Source: JBGSBR01 sp041730495 (GTDB lineage Bacteria > Patescibacteriota > Microgenomatia > UBA1406 > GWC2-37-13). From it: a DNA stretch of 7,490 nucleotides. The stretch spans positions 1 to 7,490 of the forward strand of contig JBGSBR010000036.1 of the NCBI GenBank assembly GCA_041730495.1, given 5' to 3'. Under the pieces are notes generated by a model that did not search any database, was not told the DNA's origin, and worked only from the letters and a program-made list of their open reading frames with translations. Shown piece after piece: positions 1 through 7,300 of the stretch. How positions within the stretch are numbered: the first letter of the stretch is position 1; every line of letters starts with the position of its first letter. A program made the translations under genes and the position numbers.

Positions 1-925
1 TCAATAGAAACGATTATAACCGTCGTCTTAATATAAAAATTCGACAACAGAAACATGTGCACGGTACTCTAAGGATTATTTTGCAAGTTCAGGATTGAAA
101 ATTGACCCAGTACTTCCTGATATATGATAAATCATATTTCAACAATATTATCATTCAACAAAAATATCGAAAACAGTACACTTCGCCATATCATCGATAA
201 CTTTTGCTACTATGGAGCTACGGATTCGGCTTTATCTCGTGCGCAAATTTCAGACAACGGAGTACACGTACAAGTATTCATATTTGTCGTAACTCTATCT
301 CTACGTCTCGATATGTCAATTACCAATTAGTACGGGTAATACATACTCAGAAATGAGTAGAACCCATTATCGCTCTTACGACCTTATTCGACGATTTCAA
401 TTATCCAACGACCCAATATATTTATACATCGACAAATAAGAATCATTTTGGTACTTGAATCATCAAAAACAGAGCAACAGAACTGGAGATATGCTATCAT
501 CTACAACAGCATATATTACAATCATTTCGCTTCGACGTGTTTTGTACTGTAGCGCCTGCAATATAAAAGGTATTACAATTTAGACTTCTCGGAGACTTCG
601 GCCGGAAAAAGTACATATTGATATCATATTTAATTGTTGAAAACAAGCTTACCTTCGAAAAGTTGAAGCACTTCTTGTCAGGATGGATAATGGCTGATAG
701 AAGCAATAAGGATGTGTTATGTTTATGATTGATCAAAGAGAATAATTAATTCGCTGTTCGAACTTGGAGAGCGGTCCTATTGGTAGTCAATCATTACAGG
801 ACATCTTGTTTAGAAACAGTTGGTGAAAACAGAATTCAAATCACCCTGAAATTGATAAAATGGCGAAACTTCAAACAGTGCAGTACAGTATTAATAATAA
901 GCTGCTCTTACCAGTAGATCAGAAC
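1..925. other. AT-rich region without a convincing gene
   Basis: I see no protein gene, tRNA or rRNA here. Short open frames on either strand (for example 124-330 + and 497-736 -) have no recognisable domain and a composition like random AT-rich sequence. GTAC is fairly frequent (about ten sites). A TATAAAA occurs at 562-568 and a 7-base inverted repeat (489-495 with 508-514) could form a weak hairpin. The stretch could be host flank, part of a long 5' LTR, or the tail of another element copy. Nothing seen decides between these. Confidence 0.6.
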
Positions 926-947
926 AAAGGGGAGTGACATGATAAGC
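926..947 (+). other. Possible polypurine tract and LTR start
   Basis: The purine run AAAGGGGAG (926-934) is directly followed by TG (935). Copia elements have a purine-rich tract of this style next to the start of their 3' LTR, and LTRs begin with TG. Finding it upstream of gag would be odd, because a polypurine tract normally precedes only the 3' LTR. It may be chance, or it may mark the tail of another copy joined in tandem. Confidence 0.25.
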
Positions 948-951
948 ATCG

Positions 952-1056
952 GTACCGGATTCTCCTAGTACCGGACCTCCAGTACATATAAATTGTTTGT
1001 TCCTCTCACTGGTATGTGGTACTTGTACTATACATGTACTACCCAGCGCTGTACTA
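952..1056 (+). repeat. Cluster of seven GTAC sites with short direct repeats
   Basis: GTAC occurs at 952, 968, 982, 1019, 1025, 1036 and 1051. GTACCGGA appears twice exactly (952-959 and 968-975), and TGTACTA three times (1024-1030, 1035-1041 and 1050-1056). The cluster surrounds a TATA box at 987-992. Repeats around a TATA box are typical of LTR promoter (U3) regions. GTAC is also the core of copper/SBP-type response elements in green algae, but such use here is speculation. Confidence 0.6.
987..992 (+). promoter_or_regulatory. Candidate TATA box of the element promoter
   Basis: TATAAA lies inside the GTAC-repeat cluster and about 360 bases before the gag start codon. That spacing would leave a transcribed leader of roughly 330 bases, normal for an LTR retrotransposon. 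It is the better-placed of the TATA boxes if this region is the LTR promoter. Confidence 0.4.
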
Positions 1057-1270
1057 CGTTGCAACGAATCTTTGCTGATTCAACCACCAGATCAGAGAGA
1101 TTAGTAAACAGATAAATAGATAAACTCACAATACATTAGAATCGGTTTGTTAACAGCAACTGTACAGTCTTCTTATAGTTAGTAACTGATCGTGGCTGAA
1201 CAAGCTGATTAGTTAGTAGTTAGACGATTGTTTATTCTCATTACGACGCGAAATATATCAGATTAACAGT

Positions 1271-1295
1271 CTCAGTTAACGCTTGTTAAACTGAG
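1271..1295 (+). promoter_or_regulatory. Hairpin in the gag leader
   Basis: CTCAGTTAAC (1271-1280) pairs with GTTAAACTGAG (1285-1295) across the loop GCTT, forming a 10-bp stem with one bulged A. It sits 50 bases before the gag ATG. In RNA it could affect translation, dimerisation or packaging. As DNA it could be a protein site next to the TATA box at 1306. Confidence 0.45.
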
Positions 1296-1305
1296 AGTAT
1301 CGAAG

Positions 1306-1313
1306 TATATAAA
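1306..1313 (+). promoter_or_regulatory. Second TATA box just before gag
   Basis: TATATAAA is a strong TATA match only 32 bases before the start codon. If used, transcription would begin almost at the ATG and the RNA would lack the leader and packaging signals needed for retrotransposition. It could give a translation-only mRNA or may simply be part of AT-rich leader sequence. Confidence 0.3.
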
Positions 1314-1345
1314 CTTTATTTTATCTTTATTTCCAATCTTTTATC

Positions 1346-4300
1346 ATGCCTCCGAAGAAAGCAACGACTACGTCCGGTGCAACTGGCACTGGTGGAACCG
1401 CCGAAGGATCGAGTCGCGCTAGTGCAACTGGTGCAGGTATCGGTGTTGATGTTGAACCTGATCCATCTACTCAAGTCCCTGATCCTACGGCAACGGCAGG
1501 AACAACGGCAGGAACAGCAACTACTGGAACAGGAACAGGAACAGGACCTACAGCAGCAAAGAGTGAAGCAACGATTGCATCCTTAGAAGCGATGGGATTT
1601 ACAAAAGTGATTGCGAAAATCATCTGGTTATGCGATTTCCCTGAAGACTCAAGCATGGTGAAGTTCATTCAGCAACAGAATTGGACTAAGTTGTTTCATG
1701 TTACAACAATTGGTATTGAGGAAGTCAAGGATTTCTTTACGGTTAGGAGCGATGGGAACTACGAAGCAAAACCGATGGCGATTCACCTCCGTATGTTCAA
1801 GTGTTTCTTGTTGTTCTACAAGCGCAAATGTCGTGATCTTGTTAGCACTATAAGTGAAGACTATGTGATCACTTGCATGACAAGGTCATCATTTTATGAC
1901 TATTGCGGGTCTGATGATTATACTGCTGATGTGGCGAGTGGTGGCTGTTCTCTCATGGCGCCAACTGGTGGTAAAGGAGATCCAAGTGTGAGTGGTTTAG
2001 CCGGGACGTTCGATTCATTAACAGTTCAGGAATTTCGTCGTGGTGTGAAGCGCGATAAATCGCATTATGACGACCTGAAGGACGACAAGTATTTTAATAC
2101 TTGGAATCGTAGTTTTGTTGCTACTGCGCATATGCATCATACTCATTTCGTTTTGGATGAAGCTTACGTTCCCAAAACAGATGGTGATATGGCGGTATTC
2201 AAGGAAATGCAGACGTTTATGTATGCTGTTCTCGAGGATCACCTGAAAACAGACAAGGGTAGATCATTAGTTAGTCAATATGAAACGACTCGTGACGCTC
2301 AAAGCATTTATTACGAACTGAAGAAGCATGCATTGAGTTCAACTGCAGCCCAGCTGTCAGGTGATACGTTGTTACAGTATGTAACGACGGCTCGATTCCC
2401 AGGGAACTGGCGTGGTACATCGTATGGTTTTGTATTACATTGGAAGGAACAAGTGATGAAATATGAGAAGCTTGAGCTGGAACCTTTTCATTCAAAGCAG
2501 AAACTCCGGATGTTACAAAATGCTGTTGGTGACGTCTCAGAGCTGTCTTACGTGAAACAGATTGGAGATCAGGATATTGCACGTGGCAACCCTCCGTTGT
2601 CGTATGAGAGTTACATGGAGTTGTTATTGTCAGCATGTTCGACATATGACAAGAAAACAACACTTCCTGGTAAACAGAAGCGTGCTGTTTATGCATCTGC
2701 TATCGCAAGTGATGACATTGATGATCCTCAAGATGGGGAGTACGAAGTTTTCCAAGTTGATACGGATATCTCGGATATCATGGCGTATGCCACTGATACC
2801 AATCGGTTTGGTAACAACCGCAATGGTAGTAAACCAATGTCAAGCTTTCTTCCTAGAGAGGAATGGGATAAGCTGACACAAGAAGAGCGAGACCGGTTGA
2901 TTGCTAAGCGTCGTCAAGAAAGGATGCAAGGTAATGGTGGTAAACGTCCTTTTCAGGCATCTCGACAAGCTAATATGCATGATGTCAGTGACGTCGTTGA
3001 TCTTGACAGCATCATTGATTATGCAATCATGAACCACGATGTTGCAAAACTTGATGATGGCAATGAAATCAAAGAAGGTACAAGCAATGATGATGAATTG
3101 CTTGCATATATGGCTGGTCGTACTCAGGACACTACATCGGCAGGTGATATTCGAAATGTTCTTGCTGCTAAGCGTGCACCTGATAAAGGAAAACCTCGTA
3201 AGGCAAATGAAAGCAAGTCTGCACCAAGTACGGTACAAGTTGATGGTACAACGTATTATTTAAACAAGGGTGAGACAATTTCATTTCAAGGCAATCAATA
3301 CTTTGCACATATGACAATGATTCCTTACCGTGTTAGTCAACATGATGTTGGCAATATGGAAAAGGCACTTGTCGATCGCGGTGCAAATGGTGGTATTTGC
3401 GGTGACGATATGAACGTACTTGAAGGTAGCGAACGTTATGTTGACGTTTTCGGGCTTGCTGGACACAAGGTTAGTCAATTACGGATTGTCACAGCACAAG
3501 CATTGATCACTACACATAAGGGTGATGTCATTGCTACATTCCATCAGATGGCTTTACTTGGAAAAGGCAAAAGTATTTTGTCATGTCTTCAGATGGAAGC
3601 ATACGGTGCAGAAATCAATGATCGATCGCGTCTACTTCCTGGAGGTCAGCAACGTATTCTAATGGATGGTTATCAGATCCCATTGGACTTCAAGAACGGT
3701 TTACCCTACCTACGTTGTCGTAAACCTATTGATGATGAGCTTGGTTCTTTACCGCACATCATCATGACTGCTGATACTGATTGGGACCCAAGTATTTATG
3801 ACAATGTCATTGATAATCTTGAAGAGTTCCATGACACATCCATGGATGTTGTTGATCACGACTACCCCTTTGATTCTCATGGGGAGTATCGACATCGAAC
3901 GGTTGCTACACACAGCACTGTAAATGAAGAAGAATTCTTTGATGCGGTTGAGTATACGGCATATGACGACCTCATTGATGATCTTATTGATATATTAGAT
4001 CCTGCTTGTGTTAATGACATATACGATGTTAAGCTTACCGATGTTACCAATGTCAAACCCAATTTTGAGTTGCTACGTCCGCTCTTTGGTTGGGCTCCCG
4101 CTGACACAATCAAGAAAACATTTGATGTAACTACTCAGTTTGCACGAGGTCGTTTGTCTGATACTATAAAGCAGCACTGGCGATCCCGTTTCCCTGCTTG
4201 TAACGTGAAGAGGCGCAATGAGCCTGTTGCTACCGACACGGTGTTTAGCGATACACCTGCAGTTGATAGCGGTGTTAAAGCTGCCCAAATATTTGTTGGC

Positions 4301-7300
4301 AGAGAATCTTTGGTTACTGATGTATATCCCCTGAGGAGTGATCAAGAATTTGTCAATGCGTTAGAGGATAATATCCGAGAACGGGGAGCAATGGACAAAT
4401 TAATCAGCGACGGTGCAAAAGCAGAGATGAGTAATCGAGTCAAGCAAATACTTCGTGCTCTGTGCATCAGTTCTTGGTACAGTGAACCGTATTACGAAAA
4501 TCAGAATTTTGCCGAAACACGCTATGGTACACTGAAAGCCGCTACCAATCGGATTTTGAATCTATCCGGTGCTCCAGCCAACACCTGGCTCCTTGCATTG
4601 ATTTACGTTTGTCTTTTATTGAACCATCTTGCAAGTGCTGCTCTCGGTTGGAAGCCCCCTTTGCAAGCTTTAACAGGGCAGACACCGGACATCTCGAAGT
4701 TTCTTCACTTCTCTTTCTATGAGCCGGTATACTATAATGCTTATAACAAGCATTACCCGTCTGTATCAAATGAAGAACAAGGTTGGTGGGTTGGTGTTGC
4801 AACACATGTTGGTGATGAGCTCACGTATAAGATACTTACAAAACATAACAAGATCATATATCGATCTGCTATACGCTCTGCTTTGGATCCAGCTAAACGT
4901 AACCAACGTATTTCTCCACTTGGCGGGGAGACGGCATCCAACTACCTTGGCGATAAAATGTTCATTCGTTCAAAATCTGTTTCTCCAAACCCCGACAGTG
5001 AGTCATCTCCGTTGGATGGTGGGCCAAGTGTCAAGCAACGCATGGTTACTATCGATCCCAAAGACTTGATTGGACGCTCCTTTCTGAAAGATTCTGAAGA
5101 AGACGGACAACGGTTTAGAGCTCGTGTTGTTCGCGCAATAGTAGAAAAAGAAGAAGATCTGAAGAAAGGATCTGAGTATATGAAATTTATATGTGAGGTT
5201 CCAAACTCCACTGTTGATGAAATATATACTTACAACGAGATCCTTGATCACATCGAAAAGGATAACAACGATATTGAAAGCGACACCGAACAAATGTACA
5301 AGTTTCGACGTATAGTTGCTCATCAAGGTCCCCTTCGAACATCTGACAGAGATTACAAAGGTTCTTTATACAATGTGTTAGTTGAATGGGAATCAGGAGA
5401 GTCAACTTATGAACCTTTGGATCTAATTGCAAGTGATGATCCAGTAACTTGCGGCGAGTACGCTTCGAAAAATAATCTTCTTGATCAACCAGGTTGGAAA
5501 CGCTTTCGGCGATTGGCAAAGAATGAGAAGAAGTTACGGCGCATGATCAATCAAGCCAAGCTTCGTAGCTATCGTCGAGATCCATTTTATAAATTTGGTG
5601 TGCTTGTACCCCGTACACATGCTCAAGCTATTGAACTTGATGAAAAGAATGGCAACACCAAATGGCAGGATGCAGAAGCAACAGAGATGCAACAGCTCCT
5701 TGAATATCAAACCTTCATTGACAAAGGAAAAGGGAGTGAGGCGCCAATTGGTTACAAGAAAATCAGATGTCATATGATATACGACGTAAAGCATGACGGA
5801 CGACATAAGGCTCGACTTGTTGCTGGTGGCCATATGACTGAACCAAACATTGACAGTGTATACTCGGGTGTTGTTTCCCTGAGAGGTATACGTTTGATTG
5901 TCTTTCTTGCTGAACTCAATGAATTAGAATTATGGGGAGCTGATGTTGGTAATGCATACCTTGAAGCAAAGACAAAGGAGAAGGTGTACATCATAGGTGG
6001 ACCCGAATTTGGACCCCTTGCAGGACATACGCTCATAATCGACAGAGCTTTGTATGGATTGAGATCTTCAGGTTTGTGTTGGCACCAGAGGTTTGCCGAT
6101 GTATTAAGAGCCATGGGATTTACTCCAAGCAAAGCTGAAGCAGACATTTGGATGCGTGAGAACAATGGACTGTATGAGTACATTGCTGTTTATGTCGACG
6201 ACCTGTTGATTGCGGCTAGAAATCCAAGCGAAGTTATTAAAACGCTAAGTGAGATTCATAAGTTCAAGCTTAAGGGTGTCGGACCTCTTACGTACCATTT
6301 GGGATGTGATTACTTCCGCGATAAGGATGGCACTTTATGTTGTGGTCCCAAGAAATACATTACCAAGTTGATAGATCAATATCAAAACATGTTTGGATGC
6401 AAACCACGAGAATATACATCTCCATTGGAGAAAGGTGATCACCCAGAAGTTGACACATCAGAAGAATTGGATCAGGAAGGTATCAAGATATACCAAACTA
6501 TGATTGGTTGCCTTCAATGGGCTGTATCGCTGGGTCGTTTTGACATCCAAACCGCCACTATGACAATGTCTCGTTTCCGTGTTGCGCCAAGACAAGGTCA
6601 CTTGGATAGACTAAAACGTATGTACGGATACTTGAGGAGATTTGCAAGTGCAGCCATTCGTGTTAGAACCGTAACACCTGATCTGGACAACCTTCCTAAT
6701 CAAGATTTTGATTGGTGTTACAGTGTATATGGTAAAGTTGAAGAACTTCTCCCAAGGGATGCACCGAAACCTCTTGGAAAGTCTGTGACAACAGTAACAT
6801 ACAAAGATGCAAACCTGTATCATGACATGTTAACTGGAAGGTCTGTGACTGGTGTCCTTCATCTTTGCAACAGTGCCCTTATTGATTGGTATTCTAAACG
6901 CCAGGCTACTGTGGAAACAGCAACATTCGGATCTGAATTTACTGCAGCAAGGATAGCAGTCGATCAGATTATTGATTTAAGAATAACATTGCGCTACTTA
7001 GGTGTACCTGTCAATAAAAAGAGTTATATGTTTGGAGACAACCAAGCAGTAGTAATGAATAGCTCCATTCCACATTCTTCCTTGAACAAAAGACACAATG
7101 CATTGGGCTATCATAGAGTGAGAGAAATGATTGCAGCAAAAGTGTTAGGTTATTATTGGATTGATGGTAAAAATAATCCAGCTGATGTTGTCAGCAAACA
7201 TTGGAGCTATCCACAAGTATGGCATCTGCTAAAGCCACTATTATTTTACTCTGGTAATACTTCAGACCTCATTGATGAAGATGAGAAAACAGAAGTAAAT

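Larger units (their letters stand above)
1057..1345 (+). other. Untranslated leader upstream of gag
   Basis: This AT-rich stretch has no coding frame of note. It contains the direct repeat AGTTAGTA (1177-1184 and 1211-1218), the hairpin and the TATA box listed separately, and a pyrimidine-rich run before the ATG. Retrotransposons have the tRNA primer site in the leader after the LTR. The only TGG-initiated candidate here, at 1193, is not preceded by a CA end and was not accepted. Confidence 0.5.

Noticed and set aside
124..330. 68-codon open frame in the upstream region
   Set aside because: No recognisable domain, start context or composition of a real gene; expected by chance in AT-rich DNA.
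497..736. 79-codon open frame on the minus strand
   Set aside because: No domain similarity recognised and no promoter evidence; chance frame.
1010..1021. TGGTATGTGGTA as primer-binding site just after a CA
   Set aside because: It would make the LTR only about 75 bases and put the primer site some 20 bases after the TATA box, where transcription would barely have begun.
1193..1204. TGGCTGAACAAG as tRNA primer-binding site
   Set aside because: Starts with TGG as a primer site should, but no LTR end (CA) precedes it and I cannot match it to a known tRNA 3' end.
2271..2696. 141-codon minus-strand open frame inside gag, and other frames overlapping the main ORF
   Set aside because: These overlap the clearly coding + strand frame, have no recognisable domains, and are shadows of its codon usage.
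4738..4885. Classic GKGY-type integrase C-terminal motif
   Set aside because: The region GWWVGVATH to IIYRSAIRSA occupies the place but does not contain the GKGY letters, so I describe it only by position.
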